DNA of 64,000 nucleotides from Thysanoteuthis rhombus. Lineage: Eukaryota; Mollusca; Cephalopoda; Oegopsida; Thysanoteuthidae. How positions within the stretch are numbered: the stretch's first letter is position 1; the number at the start of each line of letters is the position of its first letter. Below the pieces are notes generated by a model that saw only the letters and a program-made list of their open reading frames with translations, did no database searches and had not been told where the DNA came from. Of the stretch, positions 12,056 to 23,100 are shown in pieces. A program made the position numbers and the translations under genes. The stretch is from NCBI GenBank assembly GCA_963457665.1, contig OY735212.1, forward strand, positions 353,501 to 417,500, read 5' to 3'.

Positions 12056-13205
12056 TTAGGTAAAAGAAAGATTCTTTCGCTAGAACAGTTCAGAATTCTT
12101 GGACCATTTATCTGCATACAAGTACATTTGCAGATAACCTGCAACATTTACTCCGAAATAGTGGGATATCATACTCAATAGCCATTCATAGACAGGAAAA
12201 GTCCAACTTCTTTTCGCATCCAATTCAGTCTTAGAGTTATGACACAAACTATCGGAAAAACTAAGATATCAGCAATTCACACCCCTTCATTGCACTCTTT
12301 TCTATAAAGCTGCAAACTTAATCTAATCTTTGTTCTGTCCCTTTTCTGCTTCCCCACAGAATGCAGAAATTTGGGCTGCTCCAACACCCCTCTCATACCC
12401 GCATCCATTTTATACACTTGCATACACATACACATATATAATATACATACATACAAACTTCAACTAATGAAATATTTCTGTTAACACATATAAACATTCA
12501 CCATCGTGTATGAACTTAAAAACTTTTTCATTGTTTCTATTACGAGTATTAATATCTTTACTTGGAATACTGAATTTCGAAATCATATTTCTTCTAAAGA
12601 GAACCTTAACTGAACTGATCTTGTTTATGCATATCTCAAACAAATAAATTCTCGTTACGTTACATTGTATTTGTACTTTATCATGCACGCAAATCGCATC
12701 TCCCTCATTCAAATATTGCATTCTGCATTATTTACTGTATTATGTATTCGTTATTATGATCTTTTTAGCTTCCAACTAGATAGTGATAGAAAGACAGAAC
12801 GGATCTTCATCGCCACGCATAGACAGTAAGTCATCTTTCTATATCTCTCGATTTGCAGCAGTGGACGACAACAAGCCTCGCATATGTATGAACATAATGC
12901 TTCTACTACTTGCAGTCAGAGAGATTATAACTATGATTATTCCTTTTCTATGCAAACCTAATCATTAGATTAGTATCAGAACGTTAACGAGGTAGGATTG
13001 AATTCTAAGATAATCAATGGAGTCAGAATTAGACCTAATTAATTTAATCCATTTAGTTTCGGGTCAAAGCTCAGTGGAGTCTGATCTGCATTTCCAATCT
13101 GTTGCAGGTCGTTCCATGGCCCCCGTCGTCTGATGGAGAAACGCTGAAACATCTGTTAACTTGTCTTCGAATTCTTAGGGCAAATGAGTGGCCAAGAGAC
13201 TGAAC
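12056..13205. other. Intergenic, no gene seen
   Basis: The part nearest 12056 may still belong to the pogo-like element. The rest has only short open frames. I recognise no exon. Confidence 0.4.
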
Positions 13206-13213
13206 ACGTGCAT

Positions 13214-13297
13214 GGGGAGTTTAGTGCATATTATACACGAATATTTACGGAAATTATTTTGTCGATGTTGTAATATTAATGCACACGTGAACTCCCC
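13214..13297. repeat. Imperfect hairpin
   Basis: GGGGAGTTTAGTGCATATTA (13214-13233) pairs imperfectly with TAATATTAATGCACACGTGA plus ACTCCCC (13271-13297), with a ~38-bp loop. It may be a small MITE; no coding content. Confidence 0.55.
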
Positions 13298-13595
13298 AAA
13301 GCATTGATTTTAGCTACTTTCATGTGAATTTAATCATCAAAATTGAAAAAAAAAATTGGTCCTGATGTAAGTATATGACTTAATTATAGTTTCATGCAAC
13401 AGCTTGCAAATAATTCGGTCGAAGTAAAAGAGTTAAACACTGATATCATATTCAAACTGGATACGAATAGATATATGTTGTCCACTGAATTAGGAAGGTT
13501 AGTTTTTCTTTGACGCGCACGCGCGTGTGTGTATGTGTGTTTGAGAGAGAATTAGTGTGTGAGGATATCTTTAACAAAGTGAATGAATTTGGAAA
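13298..13595. other. Intergenic, simple repeat
   Basis: Holds a CG/TG-alternating run (13515-13540). Nothing else is recognised. Confidence 0.4.
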
Positions 13596-13599
13596 TTGG

Positions 13600-13765
13600 A
13601 AAAAGGTGTGAACAATGACTGAATCATTTTTCTCACCTTTTGTTGGACGGTGATCATTAAAAAGTTCGAATCTTAAAACAAAACAAGCGTGAACGCTGCC
13701 TGACACGAATTAAGGGGCAAATTTAGTAAACCATTACATTGTAAATTGACCCCCGCCCACTGAAA
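13600..13765 (+). repeat. Non-coding piece of the pogo-like family
   Basis: CACCTTTTGTTGGACGGTGA followed by TCATTAAAAAG, an ACAAGCGTGAACGCTGCCTG block and AATTAAGGGGCAAATTT resembles 48500-48620 and, reversed, the edge of the transposase remnant at 11430-11560. Probably a solo end or a non-autonomous copy of that transposon. Confidence 0.5.
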
Positions 13766-13889
13766 ACGTATATCTCGAGGGGAAATTTTCAAAAAAACAA
13801 AAACCGTGTTTTCAGAAGATCTCATTCTTTCTATTTTCCTCTCTCAGCAAAGTTAGGGAGGTATATGTATTCGCTCGTGTCTGTTTCTC

Positions 13890-14320
13890 TGCCTGTCAGT
13901 CCACACGATGTTCCCAAAAGTACTTGATGTATTTCAATGAAATTTTCTGGACAGGTGGAGAGGAAGAGTCGGTGAAGTTTGGGGCTGAACCAGAAACTGT
14001 TTTTGATTGAAAGGCGTTCTTTCATTTTTTCATACATTCATACATTCTCCAAAAGTTTTCCATGAATTTCAAAGACATTTTAGGGAAGGTTGGCCAAGAG
14101 ATTACGGAAGAATTGATTAAAGTTTTGGACGGATCCGTGCCCAATTACGACCCCATACATCATAATTAGCAATGTCGCCAAAAGTTTTTGACCCTCTACT
14201 CGATATCTCCAAAAGTGCTCAATGCATTTCAATGAAACTTTGTTGAATAGTGGGTAATAGACAGCCGAAAAAGTAATTGCATTTTGAGGCGCATGCGTGC
14301 TCAACCACCTCACACGTTAT
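13890..14320 (+). repeat. Diverged tandem-like repeat units
   Basis: A phrase of the type CCAAAAGTxxTCAATGxATTTCAATGAAA, then an AGGTGG-like word, then AAxTTTTGGxxxGATCCG, occurs at about 13913, 14051 and 14210, spaced roughly 140-160 bp. The same phrase recurs at 51120-51850 near the other gene. No coding gene; the minus-strand open frames here run through the repeat. Confidence 0.5.
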
Positions 14321-14594
14321 ATGTATGCACTCTTTCTCGTTTATGTAAAGTCAAAAGATAGACGTTGAAACTTGCCGTTCAGTGACATTTTCACGTTGTG
14401 AAATAAGCCAACATCAACAAAGAGGAAACATCTGGAATGATGCAATCAATAATTCAATACAAACATTATTGTTCATTTTAAACTAAAACTGTTTGTCTTA
14501 GTTGTACATCTGGGGAAGTTAGGAAACCTGATCCGTTATTCACCATAGACGCTCGACTCGGACCATTGCGTTATTATTTCAAGAACGCCACTCT

Positions 14595-14834
14595 CAGTGT
14601 TCTCAATTTAGTGCTTTTAGCGCTAAAATTAGTGCATTTTTTGTTTTGGCTGAGCGAAAATCATTAAATTAACATGGGCATTTTGGCCATTTTTTTTTTC
14701 ACTATTTTAGGTCTCATCTTTTGGAAGGGTTTCGCAATATTTGGCATTTTGGGGATATTTTTCAATTGGCGCTCTTTAGCACTTTTTAACCGTCAAACTA
14801 GCGCGAAAGTATGTCTTTTAGTTGGCAGCACTGG
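14595..14834. repeat. CAGTGTTGCCA-family repeat, AGTGC-word copy
   Basis: The left end CAGTGTTCTCAATTTAGTGC is followed by TTTTAGCGCTAAAATTAGTGC. The right end reads AGTTGGCAGCACTGG, which reverse-complements to CCAGTGCTGCCAACT. These inverted ends bound a 240-bp unit. The internal word here is AGTGC/GCGCT instead of TAGAT or TAGCC. Confidence 0.6.
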
Positions 14835-14835
14835 C

Positions 14836-16900
14836 CACAGTATGGCTCACAGGCGCTATTTAGGAGAAATATATTGTCGTATATTGCCTACCTGACCCCT
14901 CACTCCCCTCTCTCGCTTTCTTCTTAAATCTCTGCTGTCGGTCTTTATTGTGTGAATAGTCATGAGCATATACATACATATATGAAAAGAGAATGGAAAA
15001 ATATCTCTCAATCAAAATCAAAATTCCTGGATTCACCCCCAAATTTATACAGTTCTTCCTTGCCGTATTGCCCATCCTTCCTGAACAAGGAAATGAAAAT
15101 TTACTTCATGTGAGCGATAAACTTTTTGATACTTTTTTGATAATTAGGAATTCAATGAGAAATCATTCATAAATTCAATATGACTCAAGAGAGTCCATAT
15201 TATTTTTCACGTTGTAAATTAGAGGTAATGGCAATCCTCGTTCTTATGGATATAAGATATGGTGGTTTAACACAACATACTATTACGACATCTCCGCTGA
15301 CAAGGGGCTTAACTCGTAGTGCCTTAAGGGCCTCATGAGTGATCGGAAAAGCTTCTTTCAAAACGGAAAAGGGGGAAAGCTTTGTCAAAGTTTGGTTAAG
15401 ACAATCAAGAAAGAAAGTTACGTTGAATTGTTGCGTGGTCGGAGGAACTAAGGTTCGAAGACGTTGCATTTGTAGTTGGGGGTCCAAGGGGGAAGAACCG
15501 GCAACGATGACTGAAATAAGAAAGAAATGGAAGAACACATACATAGGAAAATGTGAAGATATTTTCTGTGGTCTGCGGTGACTGAACACGAAACATAACC
15601 CCCCCCCCCAAAAAAACCTTATTATTAGATGAAACCCCAAGATGTGAAATATAGCCAGCCCTCTTTCTGTGAAAATGTGTTAACATTGAACTGTTTGTCT
15701 CTTCGACGGTCGAACTCGGCATCTCCCCTTATGTTGTGTCTGGTAACCTTTCCCTCTCTTTGGTGTGTTTGTTATCCATCTAATCCCGTTTCTTGGCATC
15801 TTCATTAAGCCTTTATTTCTTAAACTACACCTCCCTTTCTTGTGTTTTATTTATATTTCGCTCTTCTGCTTCGTCTAAAAACCTAAATCAAAATAGTGCG
15901 TGAGTACTCCCTCTCACTCGAAGTTATGGCAATAGCCAATAAACCACACCCGCTTTAGAGGGATGGTAAGCAAACAGAGGATCCCACATGGCTGCGTTGC
16001 TAGTTCCGGTATTCTAACGTTAATCGTTACCGGCTTTTTCAGGGTCTTAAGAGTCATGAGCTCATAAGAGAAGGAGGAAGTTGCAGGCTTGCATTTGTGC
16101 GGCTAGTGGGTAGTGGTGAGAGAGTAGAGACTCATCACAGTACAAAAGTTCAAAAAAGCTATACGAAAGCTTAAAAAATATAACTGCAATGTATCAAGAA
16201 AAATTACGGCGATATTTTGTACGTCAGATGCACTGTTCCCGTCGTTCCTAAACGAATTAATGGTGCCCTATATTCTGATGCAGAACAAATTGAAGGCTTT
16301 TAATTTCATCATTGGGTTAAGATCTAGTATTACAATTACTGCCAATTTCCGATGTGTCAAGAAAGATGAACTCTTCAAGGATTTTCTGTCCTTGACAAAA
16401 CAAGAATAAAGGAGCATCATATAGTAGAATTCAATGGACCCTAAAAAAATTAACATTACATAACTTTGATAAAATTTCTAAGAATGAATAATGCTTATTG
16501 AAGAGAACAGAATATATCCAAATTGTCAAGGCAATTAGAAAAGGGATATCTGCACAGATTATTATATGCAGAGTTTGCTGACAAAAAAGTTTAATTTTTT
16601 AATAGCAAGAAGGAAAGAAAGAAAGTCGTTATCTTAATAAGAGAGGGGTAATGAGAGAGAGAGAGAGTGTGTGTGAGAGGGGAGAGTGGGTGCGTTGGGA
16701 AAAATAGAAAGATAATATACGGAGCGTAGGCAGAAAAGAGGGATTTTTTTAGTCATACTATGTCATAATATTCTTTTTTAAAAATCAATTCTGGAGGTGA
16801 AAATAGAAAGTACAAAAATGAAAGAAACAAATCAGAATGTTTATAACTAGGGTATACATTTTATATACATATTTGTAATTTTTTTTTTTTTTCAAAAGAA
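14836..16900. other. Intergenic, unexplained open frames
   Basis: At 15200-15722 three overlapping open frames on both strands exceed 80 codons (146 codons on the minus strand at 15200-15640). None shows a domain I know. 15900-16150 keeps many CpG and might be an unrecognised repeat or a promoter, without direct support for either. A GA/GT run lies at 16656-16690. Confidence 0.4.
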
Positions 16901-16904
16901 TTAT

Positions 16905-17035
16905 GTTGCATTTCAAACGATGTCTTCCGTTTTATTTCAAATGCAATGATTATATATTATTGTTTCGGACGTTTTAACCGGGATTAACTCGAAAAATCAA
17001 TTGGAAATAAATAGTTTTATTGCAATATAGACTAA
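16905..17035. repeat. Dispersed repeat, copy 1 (pair at 52.4 kb)
   Basis: ATGCAATGATTAT, then TTGTTTCGGACGTTTTAACC, GGGATTAACTCGAAAAATC and AATTGGAAA recur with few changes at 52410-52475 beside an exon of the Mesh-like gene. Family not identified. Confidence 0.6.
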
Positions 17036-18500
17036 TATTGCCAAATGCTTTCAAAAATTGTATATACAAGGTCGCGTTTTTTTCCCAACAGAATCTGTTT
17101 CTTTTCGTATAAAATCTACGTTATTATTGATTAATCTTATCATCCTGCTTTGATTTTAACTTGCTGAAAATCTGCCCGTAGATTCGGTATTCCGGAGGAA
17201 ATCAAAACAGTTCTCTCAGGCGTACCTTAATTCTGTAACATTGGCTACAATGCACCATTTCGGTCACTTGAAGATCACATATTGATAAACGAATTAGATC
17301 GTTAGTATCATTTAGTTGGATAGATACATGCGAATCAACTCATTATTATCGGGGATGATATTTTCGAAGACTAATATGCGAAAAACATGCCCTGGAGTCC
17401 CATTAGAAATCACAGAGAATTTAGGTGGCTATTCTTGAACGCTAACATAAACAGACGGATGGACATTTGATTAATTATAGTAAGATGAAGATAGAAAACA
17501 AAGAGGAGAAAAGAGGGTTTGTTACTTTATGAAACTGTAAAAAGTTGGTCATAGTCAGTCATCGTAGACAAGTGGCAAAATAAATTTTCTTATACGAACA
17601 AACATTAGGTATGAAAATCTGAAAATTATTTGGGCGTTCATTGTATGGTAATGGTATGTTTGAGATAAAATGGACTTGAGGTGTAGTGATAAAATTTGGC
17701 AAGAATTCAATTCCGATGTTGCACGGAAAGTTAATTATTCCCGTGTGTCCATTGGACGGGAAGACCTTGTTCGGCGTTAGATTTAACCGTTCTTTTGTAT
17801 TGCAATATAATATTGACGACTATCCACCTCCAATCGACTCACTCAAACTCGCATGGCAGGGTACAACATCTTTTCCCGTTCAAACAATGACCAACTTATT
17901 CAAGCTGATCAATTTGACTCAGTCTAAGAACTTCGATTGGGGTACCCTTCGTTCCGTAGAGGCCGTCTTCAAGCCGATCATTCGCAGTTGGATCCGTCTT
18001 ATTTGCACAAAGGACGGGCCATGCAAGATGCTTAGCGTCTTGTTCGTCTCGTCTATCAATTAGAGAAATTCCTGAAAATATCATGGCTACAGCTGAAGAT
18101 TGTTTTCGTTGGAATTCGACGAAAGATGTATGAAAGCTTTGCGATTGGGCAGCTTGACAGGGACAGACCTAGAGATGCACTTGGATATTGGTGGTCCGTG
18201 GTAGAATTTTGTACCCTGGAAAAGACAAGCATACCCAGCCTAAGATAAAGTTGAATAGTATGGTTTTTACTTTGTTGTAACTGAAAATGTATAACTTGGG
18301 ATAGCTTTAGAATGGGCATAGGTTTTTTCGTATTATGTTATTATTTTTAAAGTCCCCCCCCTCATTTTTATTTTCTATATTCTTCAACCTGCCTGTTTGA
18401 TGGTAAAAAGTAAAGTTCTCCATCAATGAAGGAATATTTTCGTGAGGCGACGAAATAGCCAAACATCAATTTTTCGACCAGTTCAGTTTCTATTGCGTCA
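17036..18500. other. Intergenic with a 125-codon orphan frame
   Basis: The plus-strand frame 17686-18063 (MIKFGKNSIPM to VLFVSSIN) is longer than expected in such AT-rich DNA and has a higher GC content than its surroundings, but no domain or signal sequence is recognisable. It could be a decayed transposon gene. I see nothing else. Confidence 0.35.
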
Positions 18501-18519
18501 TGTTTAGATTGTTCAGGGG

Positions 18520-18685
18520 TATAATTATTCTCACCTAAACTTGTCGATTTTTGCCAAAAAATCTGAAAATAGCCTTATTGAAAATATCTAAATTGGTATC
18601 CAGTATCTAAAAACTGTTACTTATATATAAACGCATAAAAATATCTAAATCTAGTTATAAAATATCCAAGCTGGCAACGCTGAAA
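18520..18685 (-). repeat. CAGTGTTGCCA-family repeat, minus copy
   Basis: The right edge CAAGCTGGCAACGCTGAAAG reverse-complements to a CAGCGTTGCCAGCTTG start, and the interior is full of ATCTAAAT/TAGATAT words. The left end is uncertain. Confidence 0.45.
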
Positions 18686-18689
18686 GCGA

Positions 18690-19671
18690 ATCTATTGTGT
18701 GCACATGCATGCACGATCAAAGTGTCCGCTAAATCTGAAAACCATTGTATCGGGTTCCGTTAAACCGAGGCTTTATTGTAATATTCAAACATGTTAGTCA
18801 TAATCACTCCCTAATTTGAACTACTAGAGGTCCAACTTATACCTACGGTATGTACATAAGAAGAAATTATTGTGTACAATAAAAGTGTAATCCTTTGGAA
18901 TAGGTGCATTAAAATGTTACGTAGAAATTTTGTCAGGAAGATAACTTCTAAGCAGACACGATTAGCTGCTGCTGTTTTTAATTATGGGGAAATATAAGAA
19001 GAAAACTTTAAACATTTGAAATTATTTAATTAAATTTCACTACAAAGGATACAATTTAAGGTTGGTATTTAGTCTTAGGGTTGGGGATGCAATTAAGAAA
19101 ATAAAAAAAAGTTTTTTGGCTGTCCTTACCATTTTGAATTGGGATATTTCTAATTAGAAACGACCAACCCTAGACCTACCTAAAAACTCCAAGCGTAATC
19201 CCAGACGTACCTTCCAACCGTAATTCTAGACGTACCTACTCACACTAACCCTACTCCTTAACCCTAACTACATGTTATATCGGCTCTAAAGTAAAATGTA
19301 TATTTAGATTTTAAAAAATAACGTTTTTTGACCAATGGTAAGAATTAAATCACTTTCATCCATTCGAAGAAGCAGCTAATCATCCATGTTATCTCGTTGG
19401 CAAAATATCAACGTAAAGTTTTAATGCATTTATTCGGAAGAATGACTAAACTTTACGTATGGATATCTTATATTTTTGATGATTAATCATCAATAACTAA
19501 TTGGAAAAAACAAAACAACAACTAGTGAATGATCAATAATTATAATGTTAACACTTATATATGTGACACCGTCTGAAAAGTATTTCGACACCGGTAGTGT
19601 AAATCTTCGCTAGAGTTATCTCCCCTTAAAGCGAGGTTGTTTTTAAAATTTGACAAGAAAGACTGAGAAAA
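18690..19671 (+). promoter_or_regulatory. Upstream region and probable 5' UTR of the JmjC gene
   Basis: The transcription start is not evident and no convincing TATA box is seen. The 110 bp before the ATG carry several CpG (GACACCGTCTG, GACACCGGTAG, CTTCGCTAG, AAGCGAGG). The start context AGAAAAATGCG is A-rich, acceptable for animal initiation. No upstream coding exon is visible, so the first coding exon probably starts at 19672. Confidence 0.3.
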
Positions 19672-20102
19672 ATGCGATGTTGTCCGACAACAACCTTTCT
19701 TGTGTTCATACTGGATCTTTTAGTGTTTGCCTTGATAAATGTGGACTCGAGGGACCTGACATTGGAACCTGGACATCTACAAAGGTTTGGCTCTGGTCGA
19801 CCGAGCCATCCAATCGATGAAATTGAAGGGTTTCCGAGCCCTGAATTTTTCTTTCAAAACTATGTCCGTGCCTCTCGTCCTTTGAAAATGAAAAGAGCTG
19901 TGATACAGACTCCGGCTTTTAAACTCTGGACAGACAAATATTTTATGAACCTTGATATCGACCCTAATTCCACAGTCTTTGTAGAAAGTGCGAAAAAGGA
20001 GAACCGAACGGGCTCTTCACTGCATATACATTTCAAGAAATTTCTTGAAACTTACAACAATTCTGATAATTACATGGTTCAAGATGTTCCTATTTATCTC
20101 AG
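19672..20102 (+). CDS. JmjC gene exon 1 (signal peptide, domain start)
   Basis: Codes residues 1-143 plus two bases of R144. It holds the signal peptide and the N-terminal cupin-8 region (GFPSPEFFFQNYVRASRPL), with sequons NST, NRT and NNS. Donor CAG|GTAGGT, phase 2. It is the only exon rich in CpG. Confidence 0.9.
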
Positions 20103-23100
20103 GTAGGTGGATCAATAATCAATAAATATCATCTATTTGATGAAATATCATTTATATTAAGCAAAAAATTGTTGGGTCAAATTGACCCGAAAACCTTTGT
20201 CAGAAGTAGAGGTTCTCAGGCAGCCGCTTATTGTGATCACTTTGACGCTCCTTTTCAGATAACGATAACCAGCTGATGATATTGACATTCTTTGTCATAA
20301 ATTTAATATGCTATGAATTGGTTATCAATTCATTATGATTTTATAAAAGATTAATAATTTTTTATTCATTTCAAATAAAGTGTTCAGGACCGACTACTGA
20401 TTTTGAATGCAGAGACTGTTGGATACATCATCCATGATTACGATAAACGGCTTCTTTATTTAATTTCAATAAACAATAAAAATCCGAAGTTTTCATTTTT
20501 CAGCGTTTAATTCTCGTTAAAATTCAAACGTAGAAATTGGATGCCGAATTATTAAAAAAGTTGAACTTTTTTGTTGTTAAATTCAAGTTGAAACAATCAA
20601 GTTATATTGTGGCAATTGTTTGGAATAGATTCACCAAAAATTATGTCGATATTTTGCAAGGGAGTCAACCAGGATAGATGTTGTACACAATAAAAGGGAG
20701 ATAAACTTTATTCAATCATTTGATTTTTATTTTATCAGACGAAATTGTCTGATCTAATCAAATATTTCTCTTAAGCAAAATTTCATTGTAGCTGCAACTT
20801 TCTATTATTCACAAAAAAATGATTTTTTTCCTCTGGACAAGTTTGTGGAGAAACAGTGTCCGGAATTACAAAGAAAAAGTATTCCATCATCCTTTACTAT
20901 TAATTCCACATGTTTATTCTTTTTGAGTTCCAAATATTTTTAATATTTTTTATGTTACTGATGTAACCTCAACCCTAGCACTAAAACATGAAATCATATC
21001 CTTTATACTTGAATTTGATAAAAATATACATTTCGAAATGTTCAGTTTTCTGCTTTCATTTGCTCTGCAATAATTTAGTAGCAGCAGCAGCAAATCGTGT
21101 CTGCTGAGAAGTTATCCCTTGCAAAATATCGACATGATTTTTTGGTGAACCTATTCCAAACACTTACCGATATTGTTAACGAGGATGTGAACTACATTAA
21201 TTACCGAGGGGAGATTAATTGCAGCTGTTACCTTCTACACATTGAATTCAAAAGTATGGATGACTTAAACTTTTTTTTTTTTTATAATACTACTATCATG
21301 ATAATGACAAGTTTGTTGCTTTCATTTCTTCCGTAATTGACTTATATAACCTTAAACCTAACATTAAGTCTAACTTAAATCCTTTGTAATTATATACATT
21401 CCAAATCTCATGTATTCTGCATTAGTATATCCACAGACTCCCCACCCCACGCCTGGAAATTCTTTTTCGGATGTAGGGAGAGGTTACACGATTCTCAGAA
21501 TTTATTTTTAGTTTCTATGAAGTGTCTAACTCAACATGTTTTTGTAAATGTTTTCATTTTCACCAAATTTGGTTTTCTGTTTACTTCTTATTCAGGAAAG
21601 ATGTAATGATACCCTGCAATATCCAGTGTGCTGAACTCTTTGATAAAGGCCTTGTGGCCACAGTAAGTCTCATCCTTTTTTCTTTTGATACGTTGATGTA
21701 ATGAAGGGGAAACCTAAACGAATACAAACAAAACTATCCAACACTTAGTAGCAGTAGATATAATAGTCTTGAAGTTGACTGAACATCTTTGATGAAGCTT
21801 TAATTTCAGACTAGTTCACTTTTTATCTCATCGTTCTTGCCAAATTGTGTAGGGTATACTGGTTCTTGTACGATCACTGATGTTGAGTAATGTCAAGCCT
21901 GGTCAGTGCCTAGATGGGTGACCAACTAGGTATATCAGGTGCCATAAGCAGCTGGGATCATACAGAAAGACACCCTTAGTGATCCCATCAATCCTCTGAA
22001 GAGGAGACTGATCTCTGCACTTTGGTCTATGATGCAAGCCAAAGGAGACCCTCTTCTACTCCCAAACACTCTGATTGACTTGGCTGCAAGTAATATGAAT
22101 TGAATGAATGAATCTTATTGTTGCTTTTTATAGCAACACTTCAGATCATTTTTACATCCTATAGCTGTTGAGTAAGCAAACATGGATTGGAAAATATAGG
22201 AGCTGCCTTTTATAAAGTCTGATTTCTGTAATGGACACTTCTATGCTCAGAAGTGGATCAAAGGTCATATACAGCCAGGAATTCTGATATTCATCATCAT
22301 TGATCTTTTATTGTCCGTCGTTGGACATACACCTTCCCCAGGATTCACCACATCTCTTTATCGTAGGCATTATAGTATCAATATTTCCTGAACCAGTTTA
22401 GTTCGTTTCGCCATCTTATATTCTGCTGTATACTGTTTTGTGGTCTCTCCATGTAATGTTGGGCATGATTCTCTCATGTGCATGTTGTACGGTTCTCAGT
22501 TTGCAGGCCAGTCTCTTGGTTAGGTTCCATGTTTCAGCTCCATAGGTGACCATTAGGAGGATACATTGGTTGTATACTCTTTCAAGACTAATGGAATTTT
22601 TTTGTTCTTGGAGGTTGAGTTTGCTTTACTGAAGACTTGCCACCCTAGAGTGATTCTTTGCTTGATTTTTTCTTCTTTTGAGGATGTCATGGAGACTCGT
22701 TGTTTGAGAAAAATGTAGTGGTCTACTTTGTACAGCTTTGCATTTTTGATTTCGATCGCTGTGTATTTATTTCTGACATATCGGTTGTACATGATCTCTG
22801 TTTTGCTGAAGTTCATGTGCAGGCTAGCTCTCTTGTTTTTTCTCCATTCAGTTTATCTCGCATTAGTTGGAGGTCATGGGGGTTCTCTGCAAAAAGGACA
22901 ATGTCGTCTTCAAATCTGAGGTTACTCAGGTATTTGCTGTTTATTCCGATTCCTTAGTTTTTGAAGGTCATCTCAAGGCAGGCTGTAAAGAGTTTGGATG
23001 AGCTGGTATCACCTTGTTCTTACCTTTTTTTTTGGAGCTGAAAGGGCTCCAAGTCTTTATGTAACCTGGTGAAGGAGCTACTGTGACGGTATATGTGATA

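Noticed and set aside
15900-16150. CpG-rich stretch as a promoter of another gene
   Set aside because: The whole 1-21 kb stretch keeps CpG, and no exon or start is visible nearby.
18830-18860. Second copy of the 5.5-kb inverted-end element
   Set aside because: Only a short ACTTATACCTACGGTAT-like phrase is present, with no second end.
21855-21955. Functional 5S rRNA gene
   Set aside because: Too many substitutions, 3' part replaced by SINE-like body, and location inside an intron.
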